Source: an uncultured Clostridia bacterium
GTDB taxonomy: Bacteria; Bacillota; Clostridia; TANB77; CAG-508
Length of the DNA: 34,661 nucleotides
Direction of reading: 5' to 3'
Assembly (NCBI GenBank): GCA_944392425.1
Contig: CALXWM010000016.1
Location: 1 to 34,661, forward strand
In this document: positions 1-7,746 of the stretch, piece after piece
Layout: each line of letters starts with the position of its first letter
How positions within the stretch are numbered: the stretch's first letter is position 1
Program-made: the position numbers and the translations under genes
Notes under the pieces: generated by a model
The model's input: only the letters and a program-made list of their open reading frames with translations
What the model was told of the DNA's origin: nothing
The model's database searches: none

Positions 1-19
1 AGTTATTCTACATCATTTT

Positions 20-74
20 TTTAAAAAAGAAAAGACTGTTGAGCAAAATATTTTTATATACTTTGTCAACAGTC
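20..74 (-). terminator. Rho-independent terminator of the minus-strand starch-binding gene
   Basis: On the minus strand GACTGTTGA (66-74) pairs with TCAACAGTC (34-42) across a long A/T loop and is followed by a T-rich run (20-33). It lies just downstream of the gene ending at 132. The 23-base loop makes it weaker than a classic terminator. Confidence 0.5.
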
Positions 75-77
75 TGA

Positions 78-103
78 GAAAGCATTTAAATGCTTTCTTT
101 TTA
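78..103 (+). terminator. Plus-strand terminator hairpin
   Basis: GAAAGCATTT (78-87) is followed directly by its complement AAATGCTTTC (88-97) and then TTTTT. It would stop plus-strand transcription entering from a gene left of the window, converging on the minus-strand gene at 132-599. Confidence 0.6.
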
Positions 104-131
104 GTAATATATATGTTAATCAATAAAATAA

Positions 132-599
132 TTATTGATTAACATCTTCTGATTTTTTTCGATAATTTCCAGTAATAATTTTTGGGAAATATTTAATTAT
201 TTTATAAACAGCAAGCTTAATTTTCTTGCTCCATAAATAAGTTTTTCTAAGTCTACGAGGAGTATCTAAAGAATTATTTTCAACAACAGCTAAAGAAACT
301 GGTGCTTCTTCTATATTAAATGTATAATTTTGTCCTTCGTTATTATCCCACTCATTATTAGAATTTCTAAAGCATAAATTTAATTTATCACTATTATTTA
401 GTTGAAGTTCTGCTTGAAATCCCAATTCTGTCTTATTCATAGGAATATCAGAAACATTGTCCCAATTATCACCAAATCCATAATGAATAAACACTTCTTC
501 AGAACCATTCTGAAAAAGTTTACCAGTATATGATATCTTAACATTAGAACTTTGAATCAATTTATCTGTATTAAAAAATATATTTTTAATTAATTCCAT
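132..599 (-). CDS. Small intracellular starch/glycogen-binding-type protein (CBM25/CBM53-like)
   Basis: This is a 155-residue protein with no signal peptide. Residues about 18-97 look like one beta-sandwich starch-binding module. Visible are VKISYTGKLFQNG, the run VFIHYGFGDNWDN, a central PMNK, and the typical end NNEWDNNEGQNYTFNI, whose Trp and Asn residues match CBM25/CBM53 sugar-binding modules. Residues about 112-152 form a basic tail rich in Arg, Lys and aromatics (RRLRKTYLWSKK onward) that could bind membrane or nucleic acid. No catalytic domain is attached, so it may target glycogen or help a partner enzyme; that is inference. ATG 599 has an AGGAGA ribosome site 5 bases upstream. It is a single-gene unit with its own promoter and terminator. 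The family call is good; the role is unknown. Confidence 0.75.
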   Translation of the reverse strand: MELIKNIFFNTDKLIQSSNVKISYTGKLFQNGSEEVFIHYGFGDNWDNVSDIPMNKTELGFQAELQLNNSDKLNLCFRNSNNEWDNNEGQNYTFNIEEAPVSLAVVENNSLDTPRRLRKTYLWSKKIKLAVYKIIKYFPKIITGNYRKKSEDVNQ

Positions 600-628
600 A
601 ATTTTCTCCTATGCTTAAAACTAGACTA

Positions 629-657
629 ATTATATTATTATTTGACAAATTATTCAA
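629..657 (-). promoter_or_regulatory. Sigma-A promoter of the starch-binding-type gene
   Basis: On the minus strand TTGAAT (652-657) and a perfect TATAAT (629-634) are separated by 17 bp, giving a short leader before the ATG at 599. Confidence 0.6.
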
Positions 658-683
658 TAGATTTATAAATTTGTATTATAAAT

Positions 684-722
684 GTAAAAAAAGTGTAATA
701 TTTTTGAAAAATATTACACTTT
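684..722 (-). terminator. Terminator of the XRE/S24-like regulator
   Basis: A perfect 16-bp inverted repeat (690-705 with 707-722, core GTGTAATATT) is followed on the minus strand by seven T (684-690). It lies 60 bases past the stop codon at 784. Confidence 0.75.
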
Positions 723-783
723 AAAGATTAGAAATTAATGAAGTTAATATATTTAAAATCCGGAAAAAGTTAATTTTATGAAA

Positions 784-1362
784 CTATTTTTCTACTTTTC
801 CAAGAACTCTACCAATTATATAAAAGTTATCCTTAGAAGTGACAACAATGTCATCAATGCCATCTTGTTCAGCTCTTAAAACCAAATCATTTTTTCTAAC
901 AATAAATTTTCTAATGATGTATTCTCCTCTATATTCAAAAAGACCAAAATCTTTATTATTTAAAGGGGTATTAAGCTCAATAAAAACATAGTCGTTTTGA
1001 TTAAATTTAGGAGCCATAGTATTATCTTTTACTTTCAAACAAAGAGAACTTGATGCATATTCTTGAGGCACAGTTGCAAAACCAGTAAGAGTGTCGAACA
1101 TAGGAATAGTATCATATTTAATATGATTTACAACTTCATAACCAGTTTGTTCTTCTGTTAATTTTTTATCATAAGTATACATTATTGGTTGATAAGGGAT
1201 TTTTAAAGAATCACAAAGAGCCTTTAAAGCTTTGTGACTAGGATTTCTCTCTCCTTTTTCAATATGTGTTAAGTGACCAACATTAATATTTGTTTCCTTT
1301 GCAATATTTGTTTTGGAAATATTTTTATCTTCTCTTATTTTAGAAAGCATATCTCCTATCAT
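784..1362 (-). CDS. XRE-family repressor with S24/LexA-like C-terminal domain
   Basis: This 192-residue regulator has an N-terminal HTH_3 domain (about 4-60; KTNIAKETNINVGHLTHIEK is the HTH core). Its C-terminal fold resembles the LexA/S24 self-cleaving domain (about 90-190). Where cleavable members have GDSM before a Pro, this protein reads DNTMAP, so the nucleophilic Ser is Thr. The catalytic Lys region reads EYIIRKF, without a clear Lys in place. I infer a non-cleaving, ligand- or dimer-sensing repressor. The ATG at 1362 is chosen because AAAGGA lies 8 bases upstream. The reading frame stays open to 1479, but that extension has no ribosome site and no HTH similarity. The target genes are unknown; the divergent VanW gene is one candidate. 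Confidence 0.82.
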   Translation of the reverse strand: MIGDMLSKIREDKNISKTNIAKETNINVGHLTHIEKGERNPSHKALKALCDSLKIPYQPIMYTYDKKLTEEQTGYEVVNHIKYDTIPMFDTLTGFATVPQEYASSSLCLKVKDNTMAPKFNQNDYVFIELNTPLNNKDFGLFEYRGEYIIRKFIVRKNDLVLRAEQDGIDDIVVTSKDNFYIIGRVLGKVEK

Positions 1363-1470
1363 AAAATCAATCCTTTCGTATATTAAAAGTTTAACAACAT
1401 ATATTTTAAGAAAAGCAGTAAGAATATTTATGCTAATATTTCTTAAAATCATCTCATAAAATTCGACATA

Positions 1471-1499
1471 ATTATACAAAATTCTACAAAAAATGTCTA
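1471..1499 (-). promoter_or_regulatory. Promoter of the XRE regulator
   Basis: TAGACA (1494-1499, minus strand) and a perfect TATAAT (1471-1476) have a 17-bp spacer. The leader to the ATG at 1362 is about 100 bases. Confidence 0.55.
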
Positions 1500-1722
1500 G
1501 TAAATAAATTAAAATATTGTAAAAAAATTTGCAGTGTGATAATATTTTTATATATAAAATTGAATTAATATTCTACTAATTTTAGATTTAAAAGAATAAA
1601 TGCAAAGAAAGAAAATAAAATAATTTTATAAGCAAATTTAAAATGTAGATTATTACAAAATATATAAATTATAAAATGAACAAAAAGATAAAATTATAAT
1701 TATAAGGAAAAGGAATTGTAAA
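1500..1722. other. A/T-rich divergent intergenic region
   Basis: Between the regulator promoter and the VanW start I see no gene. A weak plus-strand promoter is possible (TTGCAG 1529-1534, then TATATA 1551-1556, 16-bp spacer), which would give the VanW gene a leader of about 160 bases. No riboswitch-like structure is recognised. Confidence 0.35.
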
Positions 1723-3282
1723 ATGAGAAAAGGGAAAAATACGAAACAAAAGAAAAATAAAAAAGTTATAATAATTTTATGTGTTATAGCGTTTATAATA
1801 TTTATTTCAGTAATATTTAGTCTAATAAATATAGGAAATGATAAAATATATCCTAATATTGATGTACAAGGTGTATCTGTTTATGGGAAAGAACAAGAAG
1901 AAGCAAATACAGAATTAAATAAAATATACAATGAAAAGAAAATTGCAGGAATTAAATTAAAGCAAGGAGATTATGAAACAACAATTTCTTTTGACCAAAT
2001 GGGTGTAAGTACAGATGTAGGGAATGCTGTAACTAAGGCATATTCTATAGGAAGAAGTGGAAATATAATAACAAATAATTATAACATTTTATTAAGATAT
2101 TTTATTCCTCAAAATATAGAAATTAATTTTACAATAGATGAAAACAGTATAGATAAAATTATAGAAGATGTAGAATCTAAGCTACCAAATGTAGTTGTAG
2201 ATAATGATTATTATATTGATGGAGACAAACTTATAATAACAAAGGGAAAATCAGGGGTTATAATAAATAAAGATGAATTAAAACAACAAATAATTGCAGA
2301 AATTAAAGATTTCTCAGATGACAATTATACAATAGAAATACCGGTAACGGAAACTTCACCAGAAGAAATAAATTTAGAAAAAATAGCTAATGAAATAACC
2401 TGTGAACCTAAAAATGCTTACTTAAGTGAAGATCCACTTGAAGTACATGCAGAGCAAGATGGAATAAGCCTAGCTATATCAATAGATGAGGCAAAGCAGG
2501 TACTTGCAGAAGATAAAGAAGAGTATGAAATACCATTAACAATAACAGAAGCGGAAGTAAAGGTAACAGATTTAGGAGAAGATGCATTTCCAAATCTACT
2601 TGGAACTTGCACAACTAATTATGATGCAAGTAATATAAACAGAAATAATAATTTGGTATTAGCCGCAGAAAAGTTGAATGGCACAATAGTTAATCCGGGC
2701 GAAACTTTTTCATACAATCAAACAATAGGAAAAAGAACAATTTCAGCAGGATTTAAAGAGGCAAAAGCTTATGCAAATGGAAAAGTAGTATTAGATGTAG
2801 GCGGTGGCATTTGTCAACTCTCATCAACATTGTATAATTCTGTTTTACTATCTAATTTAGAAGTAGTAGAAAGAAGAAGCCATTATTTTAAAACTTCATA
2901 TTTACCAGCAGGAAGAGATGCTACAGTATCATGGGGTTCAGTAGACTTTAAATTTAAAAATAATAGAAAATATCCTATAAAAATAGTAGCAACAGCTCAA
3001 GATGGAGTAGTAAAAGTAGATATATATGGTATAAAACAAGATGATGATTATGATGTAACAATAGAATCAGAAGAAACAGGTGTAATACCTATGGAAACAG
3101 TATATGAGGAAGACAATTCTTTGGCAGATGGACAGCAAGTAGTGACTCAAAGAGGAGAAGATGGCTGTACGAGTGAAACTTACAAAACGCTTTCTAGAAA
3201 TGGTATAGTTGTTTCAAGAACATTGGTTTCAAAAGACACATATAATGATTTGCCAACAATAATTAAACAAAATAAAAAGTAG
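1723..3282 (+). CDS. Membrane-anchored VanW-family protein with C-terminal G5 domain
   Basis: This 519-residue protein starts with a Lys/Arg-rich cytoplasmic tip and one transmembrane segment (about 15-38, VIIILCVIAFIIFISVIFSL), so the bulk is outside the cell. Residues about 50-280 look like two putative peptidoglycan-binding (PG_binding_4) repeats. Residues about 290-425 are the VanW domain, with NPGETFSYNQTIGKRT, the highly conserved GGGICQLSSTLYN, and an RRSHYF motif. Residues about 440-505 look like a G5 domain, which binds N-acetylglucosamine-type surfaces in other proteins. The gene is monocistronic and ends in a terminator shared with the convergent tRNA. VanW proteins are widespread in clostridia with no settled biochemical role. 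This is not evidence of vancomycin resistance, since no vanA/B-type ligase is nearby. Confidence 0.88.
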   Translation: MRKGKNTKQKKNKKVIIILCVIAFIIFISVIFSLINIGNDKIYPNIDVQGVSVYGKEQEEANTELNKIYNEKKIAGIKLKQGDYETTISFDQMGVSTDVGNAVTKAYSIGRSGNIITNNYNILLRYFIPQNIEINFTIDENSIDKIIEDVESKLPNVVVDNDYYIDGDKLIITKGKSGVIINKDELKQQIIAEIKDFSDDNYTIEIPVTETSPEEINLEKIANEITCEPKNAYLSEDPLEVHAEQDGISLAISIDEAKQVLAEDKEEYEIPLTITEAEVKVTDLGEDAFPNLLGTCTTNYDASNINRNNNLVLAAEKLNGTIVNPGETFSYNQTIGKRTISAGFKEAKAYANGKVVLDVGGGICQLSSTLYNSVLLSNLEVVERRSHYFKTSYLPAGRDATVSWGSVDFKFKNNRKYPIKIVATAQDGVVKVDIYGIKQDDDYDVTIESEETGVIPMETVYEEDNSLADGQQVVTQRGEDGCTSETYKTLSRNGIVVSRTLVSKDTYNDLPTIIKQNKK

Positions 3283-3307
3283 GAAAAATAAATTTCCTAC
3301 TTTTTAA
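3274..3307. terminator. Bidirectional terminator between the VanW gene and tRNA-Lys
   Basis: A 13-bp perfect stem (3274-3286 with 3293-3305, core AGTAGGAAA) has A-runs on the left and T-runs on the right, so it can serve both the plus-strand VanW gene and the minus-strand tRNA. Confidence 0.75.
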
Positions 3308-3311
3308 ATTT

Positions 3312-3387
3312 TGGTGCACCTCCGGGGGGTCGAACCCCGGACCTTCTGATTAAGAGTCAGCTGCTCTACCAACTGAGCTAGAGGTGC
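3312..3387 (-). tRNA. tRNA-Lys (anticodon CUU)
   Basis: The minus strand folds as a complete 76-nt tRNA. The acceptor arm GCACCTC/GAGGTGC closes it, followed by discriminator A and an encoded CCA (TGG at 3312-3314 on plus). The D arm is TAGCTCAGTTGGTAGAGCA. The anticodon arm CTGACTCTTAATCAG shows CTT, reading the Lys codon AAG. The T arm is CGGGG-TTCGACC-CCCCG. A perfect-consensus promoter precedes it. Confidence 0.95.
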
Positions 3388-3419
3388 AAATGAATAAATA
3401 AAAATCATGAACACAATTT

Positions 3420-3448
3420 ATTATAATACTAATATAATGTTTTGTCAA
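3420..3448 (-). promoter_or_regulatory. Consensus promoter of tRNA-Lys
   Basis: TTGACA (3443-3448, minus strand), a 17-bp spacer and TATAAT (3420-3425) match the sigma-A consensus at all twelve positions, as expected for a highly expressed stable RNA. Confidence 0.85.
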
Positions 3449-3476
3449 CAAAATCAGAAGAAAATCTCACAAAAGA

Positions 3477-3505
3477 TTTACATAATCAAATTTGTATGAT
3501 ATAAT
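3477..3505 (+). promoter_or_regulatory. Promoter of the HTH-TPR/hydrolase operon
   Basis: TTTACA (3477-3482) and TATAAT (3500-3505) with a 17-bp spacer lie 31 bases upstream of the ATG at 3537, back to back with the tRNA promoter. Confidence 0.7.
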
Positions 3506-3536
3506 GTATAATAGTGTTAAAATAAGGAGATTTAGA

Positions 3537-5525
3537 ATGTATAGTAAAGAAATAAAAGAAAAAGTATTAAATTTATTATCACAAGGGGAAACAGCAAAAA
3601 GAGTACAAGAAATTTTATCTAAAGAAGATGAAGTAACAATATCTATGCCAACAATATATTCTTGGAAAAAGAAAGCAATAGGTGTTTCAAAAGAAGAAAT
3701 AGACACAAGTAATGAACCAAGTGAGCCCAAAAGGGACATCAAAGGTAAAAGAACTTTTAATAGTAGTAATCCAGTATACAAAGATAAAAATATTGAAATG
3801 CTTGTGAATGCAATGGCTGAAATTAAGTTATTAATAAACAACAGTTTATTTGAAAATGCTTTAAATTTGTGTGAAAAGTATACAACAGAATATTATTCAA
3901 ATAAATATCCAAGGCAAGTGTCATATTTGGAGAATCAAAAATTACAAGCAATGATAGGGTTAAGGATGAATGAAGAGGCATTAGCATTAGAAGAAGAATT
4001 AGAAAGAAAATATCCTTGGAATACATCAGCATTTAGAGTCCAAAAAATAAGAGCATTAACTAAAACTTCTCCTATTAAAGAAGTAATAGAATTAAGCAAA
4101 AAATGTGAGGAAGAATATCCAAAAGTTGCTATTACATTTGCTTCATTAAGAGTTAAAGCATATTTGCAATGTGAAAATTACAATGAAGCACTAAAAGAAG
4201 TGGAAAGTCTATTTGAAAAATATGAGATAGATTATTTTTGCAGTCAAAAAATAAGTGCATTAATTGGATTAGAAAGATATGATGAAGCTATTGAAAGTTC
4301 AAAAACTTATGAAAATGAGTTTTACACACATAGAAAATTTAAAAATGCATCTATATTAGCTTCACAAAGGATAACAGCTTTAATGCAAATTCAAAATTAT
4401 GAAGAAGCTGAGAAAGAGGCTAAAATAGCAATAAAGAAATACCCATTTGTTAAAGCTAAATTTGAAAGTCAAATAATAACAATACTAGCAGAATCTAAAG
4501 GAGAAGAAGAAGTTACTAGAGCTGTTGAAATATTTAAAAGACAAAGTCCTGAAAGAAGTGCAATATATGACTCTCAATTAGTAGAGGCTCTTATAAGTGC
4601 AAAACAATTTCAAGAGGCAATAGAAAAAACAAGAGAATTTGAAGAAAATTATGGAATTATAACAGGTAATAAATTTGCCTCTCAAAGAATAAATGCATTA
4701 ATAGCATCAGGAAAACTTGATGAAGCAGAAAAAGAGGTAATTAAGAGTGAACAAAAGTATCCTGAAAAAGGAGTGATTTTTGCTTCACAAAGGTTGAATA
4801 TATTGATAGAAAAAGGAGAATTAGAAAGAGCAAAAAACTTAGCAAGAGAGTTAATTATTAAATATCCAAAGAGTGAAGCAATATGGCTAACTATGATAAA
4901 GAAAATTAATGATAAAATAGCACTTGAAAAATCAAAAAAGAATGACGATAATCCTACAACTACGGTAACTTCAAGTGTAGACAAAAAAACTACATCAGTA
5001 CAAAAAGCAAAAGAAGGTTCCCAAAACGAGACTGCATCACCAAAAGAGATTAAAGATGATACAAAAACAAAAGCATCACTACAAAAAATATTAGAAATGA
5101 GCGAAGAAGAATTTGAAACTTATGCAAAAACATTACCAAATAGAGAAACACTTTTTGCATTAGTAGCTAGACGCAAAAAACAAAATCAAGATAAACTTGC
5201 AATTGGATACATAGATATGTATTTAAAAAAGTCAGAAAATGCAGATGAAACTTTAGCAAAACAATTAAAATCAATGGCAAAAACAAAAGCACCAATATTC
5301 GATGAGACGAAATGGGATGCTTTAGCTAAAAGATTTAATCTAGACTTCAACAGTGGGGCTAAAACACTATTAAGACAAATGGTAGAATTAGCAAGGCAAA
5401 TTAATAATTACCCATTTGATTTGCAAATAGATAAAGAAACATTACTTGCTATACAGCAATTAACAAAATTAAGCTTAAACCCAGATTATCCAGACGAAGG
5501 ACAAAAAATAGAAATAGAGAGGTAA
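3537..5525 (+). CDS. HTH-TPR repeat protein, unknown function
   Basis: This 662-residue soluble protein has three parts. Residues 1-45 (YSKEIKEKVLNLLSQGETAK ... TIYSWKKK) look like the helix-turn-helix of transposases or terminase small subunits. A polar linker follows. Residues about 85-455 hold around ten TPR-like helical repeats of about 35 residues, with recurring F-x-SQ-x-I-x-AL and a closing KYP (for example FASQRINALIASGKLDEAE). A charged low-complexity linker (about 460-515) leads to an all-helical C-terminal domain (about 515-662). ATG 3537 is preferred because AAGGAG precedes it; the frame opens upstream at 3492 without a ribosome site. Only 4 bases separate it from the hydrolase gene, so they are co-expressed and probably act together. 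I infer a DNA-binding or scaffold protein; no transposase catalytic domain is present. Confidence 0.7.
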   Translation: MYSKEIKEKVLNLLSQGETAKRVQEILSKEDEVTISMPTIYSWKKKAIGVSKEEIDTSNEPSEPKRDIKGKRTFNSSNPVYKDKNIEMLVNAMAEIKLLINNSLFENALNLCEKYTTEYYSNKYPRQVSYLENQKLQAMIGLRMNEEALALEEELERKYPWNTSAFRVQKIRALTKTSPIKEVIELSKKCEEEYPKVAITFASLRVKAYLQCENYNEALKEVESLFEKYEIDYFCSQKISALIGLERYDEAIESSKTYENEFYTHRKFKNASILASQRITALMQIQNYEEAEKEAKIAIKKYPFVKAKFESQIITILAESKGEEEVTRAVEIFKRQSPERSAIYDSQLVEALISAKQFQEAIEKTREFEENYGIITGNKFASQRINALIASGKLDEAEKEVIKSEQKYPEKGVIFASQRLNILIEKGELERAKNLARELIIKYPKSEAIWLTMIKKINDKIALEKSKKNDDNPTTTVTSSVDKKTTSVQKAKEGSQNETASPKEIKDDTKTKASLQKILEMSEEEFETYAKTLPNRETLFALVARRKKQNQDKLAIGYIDMYLKKSENADETLAKQLKSMAKTKAPIFDETKWDALAKRFNLDFNSGAKTLLRQMVELARQINNYPFDLQIDKETLLAIQQLTKLSLNPDYPDEGQKIEIER

Positions 5526-5529
5526 ACTT

Positions 5530-6603
5530 ATGGCAAATATGTTAGATTACATAAAAGAAAATGGAAATACTGCATTTCAAGAAGAAAAATTTAACGAAAT
5601 AGATAACCTAATTTTTTCAAGGTTATCTTATTTGCCGTTCGAAGAGATAAAAATAGAAGAAAAAGAAACATTTGAAATAATAGCTCAAAAACTACAAGAT
5701 ATAGATATTAAAAAATTTAATATGAAAAAGGACAAAGAGCTCATTAAATTAGTCGGAAAAAGTAATAGATATAAAGATTTACTTGTAACTGATTATTATT
5801 TTTCAAGAGATGACAAAAAGGAAAAACAATTCGTGGCAATCACTATTCATCTGGAAAATGAAGAAATATATATTTCATACAGCGGTACAGATGATACACT
5901 TGTTGGGTGGAAAGAAGATTTTAACTTAAGCTTTATGACAAATATACCAGCGCAGTCAGAAGCTTTAAAATATATTAGAAGAGTATCTAAAAAATATAAT
6001 AGCAAAATTCATCTCGGAGGACACTCTAAAGGTGGTAATTTAGCTGTTTATGCAGGAATATTTTGTTCAAAAAAAGTGCAAGATAGAATAATAGATATAA
6101 CAAATTTTGACGGACCAGGTTTTGATAAAACAGTTATAGAAAAAGAAAAATATAAAAGGGTATTAAATAAAATAAACACATATATTCCACAATCTTCTCT
6201 GTTTGGAAGGTTGCTAGAACATGAAGAAAAATATATAATAGTTACAAGTGATCAATACACATTTATGCAACATGATATATTTTCGTGGAGGATAAATAAC
6301 CATCAAATAGAAAAAGCTGACAAAGTCACAGCCGGTAGCGATTTTATGAATAAAACCGTTAGAAATTGGCTAAAAACCACGAGCCCAAAGCAAAGAGAGC
6401 ATTTTATAAATACATTGTATGAAATAATTACAAAAACTAAGGCAAAAACATTTAAAGAATTTACGGCAGAATGGACAAAAAATGTGGGAATTATATTAAA
6501 ATCATATAAAGATATAAGTAATGAAGATAAAAAAGAAATAGGAAAAATGATTTTAACCTTTTTTACAGCTGTAAAAGATACTATAATGGAAAAAGTTATT
6601 TAG
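5530..6603 (+). CDS. Mbeg1-like alpha/beta hydrolase (DUF2974)
   Basis: This 357-residue protein shows the alpha/beta-hydrolase nucleophile elbow GGHSKGGNLAVYAG (Ser about 165). A strand-turn YISYSGTDDTLVGWKEDF lies upstream, as in class-3-lipase-like folds. NFDGPGF follows downstream, and a late His (QHDIFSW) could complete the triad. This matches the Mbeg1-like/DUF2974 family found across Firmicutes, whose substrates are not established; lipid or ester hydrolysis is inferred from the fold. There is no signal peptide, so it should be cytoplasmic. It sits 4 bases after the HTH-TPR gene and its ribosome site lies inside that gene's end, implying translational coupling. Confidence 0.8.
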   Translation: MANMLDYIKENGNTAFQEEKFNEIDNLIFSRLSYLPFEEIKIEEKETFEIIAQKLQDIDIKKFNMKKDKELIKLVGKSNRYKDLLVTDYYFSRDDKKEKQFVAITIHLENEEIYISYSGTDDTLVGWKEDFNLSFMTNIPAQSEALKYIRRVSKKYNSKIHLGGHSKGGNLAVYAGIFCSKKVQDRIIDITNFDGPGFDKTVIEKEKYKRVLNKINTYIPQSSLFGRLLEHEEKYIIVTSDQYTFMQHDIFSWRINNHQIEKADKVTAGSDFMNKTVRNWLKTTSPKQREHFINTLYEIITKTKAKTFKEFTAEWTKNVGIILKSYKDISNEDKKEIGKMILTFFTAVKDTIMEKVI

Positions 6604-6667
6604 GGTTAAATATATAAAAAAGTTTTCAAATTATTATAAATAAACAAAGGAATAGGGGGAGAATACT

Positions 6668-7621
6668 ATGATAAAAATATACAATACAGATATTTTAACA
6701 GATAAATTTGAGGAGATAAATGAATATAAAGAAGGTTCATGGATAAACATGATAAATCCTAGCGAGGATGAAATAAGAACAGTTTGCAGTAATTTAAATA
6801 TACAAGAAGATTTTATAAGATATTCACTAGATAGTGAAGAAAAAGCCAGAATAGATTATGAAGAAGATGATGACACAATACTATTTATTATGGACGTGCC
6901 TATTTTAGAACAAGTAGAAAACCACGAAATATACACTACAATGCCATTTGGTATGATAGTTGTAAGAGATGACTTTATAATAACAGTTTCATTAAAAGAA
7001 TTAGATATACTAAAAGATTTTACGATTAACAAAGTAAAAGGATTTGCCACATACAAAAAAAGCAGATTTATTTTACAAGTAATGTACAAAAATTCATCTA
7101 GTTATTTGAATTATTTAAAATTAATTAACAGGGAAACAGAAATTGCCGAAAATAGATTAAAAAGCTCTATGAAAAATAAAGCATTATTAAAATTACTAGA
7201 TTTGGAAAAATCTTTGGTATATTTTATAACATCTTTAAGAGCCAATGAAGCGGTAATGGAAAGAACTATAAAAATTAAGAACATTAAATTATATGAAGAT
7301 GATGAAGACATATTAGAAGATGCAATTATTGAAAACAAGCAAGCTATAGAAATGAGCAAAATATACAAAGATATATTAGATAGCACAATGGACGCATATT
7401 CTTCTATAATTTCAAATAATCTAAATGAAGTAATGAAACTTTTAACATCTATAACTATTATAATATCAATACCAACATTAATAGCTTCACTTTGGGGAAT
7501 GAATGTTGAAGTACCTTTTGAGATAGAAAAATACGGATTTTGGATACTTTGTGGAATAGCATTTGTGGTTACAGCAGTTACAATTGTGCTATTAAATAAA
7601 AAAGGATTGCTGGGAAAGTAA
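6668..7621 (+). CDS. corA: CorA-family magnesium/divalent cation channel
   Basis: This 317-residue protein is the usual CorA length. A long acidic, helical cytoplasmic region (1-245) precedes two C-terminal transmembrane helices (about 255-275 and 287-310). The diagnostic GMN signature (SLWGMNVEVPFE) sits at the end of the first helix and forms the pore selectivity loop. Pentamers carry Mg2+ (or Co2+/Ni2+) inward, gated by Mg2+ in the cytoplasmic domain. A strong GGGGGAG ribosome site precedes ATG 6668, 64 bases after the hydrolase, so read-through from that operon is possible. No Mg2+-sensing riboswitch is recognisable in the short gap. Confidence 0.92.
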   Translation: MIKIYNTDILTDKFEEINEYKEGSWINMINPSEDEIRTVCSNLNIQEDFIRYSLDSEEKARIDYEEDDDTILFIMDVPILEQVENHEIYTTMPFGMIVVRDDFIITVSLKELDILKDFTINKVKGFATYKKSRFILQVMYKNSSSYLNYLKLINRETEIAENRLKSSMKNKALLKLLDLEKSLVYFITSLRANEAVMERTIKIKNIKLYEDDEDILEDAIIENKQAIEMSKIYKDILDSTMDAYSSIISNNLNEVMKLLTSITIIISIPTLIASLWGMNVEVPFEIEKYGFWILCGIAFVVTAVTIVLLNKKGLLGK

Positions 7622-7688
7622 AAAATTATAAATTAAAATATAACAGAATTCATCTCTAAAAAATGTGAAATAGCACAAAACTTAGCAC

Positions 7689-7717
7689 TTGATAAATTAA
7701 ACATAATTTAGTATAAT
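7689..7717 (+). promoter_or_regulatory. Promoter of the ABC-F gene
   Basis: TTGATA (7689-7694), a 17-bp spacer and TATAAT (7712-7717) lie 29 bases before the start codon. I see no long attenuator leader of the kind that precedes antibiotic-inducible ABC-F genes. Confidence 0.65.
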
Positions 7718-7746
7718 TAAATTTATGAAAAAGGAGAGAAAAAGAT

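Noticed and set aside
3537..5525. HTH-TPR gene as a transposase
   Set aside because: Only the N-terminal HTH resembles transposases. There is no DDE or other catalytic domain and no terminal inverted repeats were seen.
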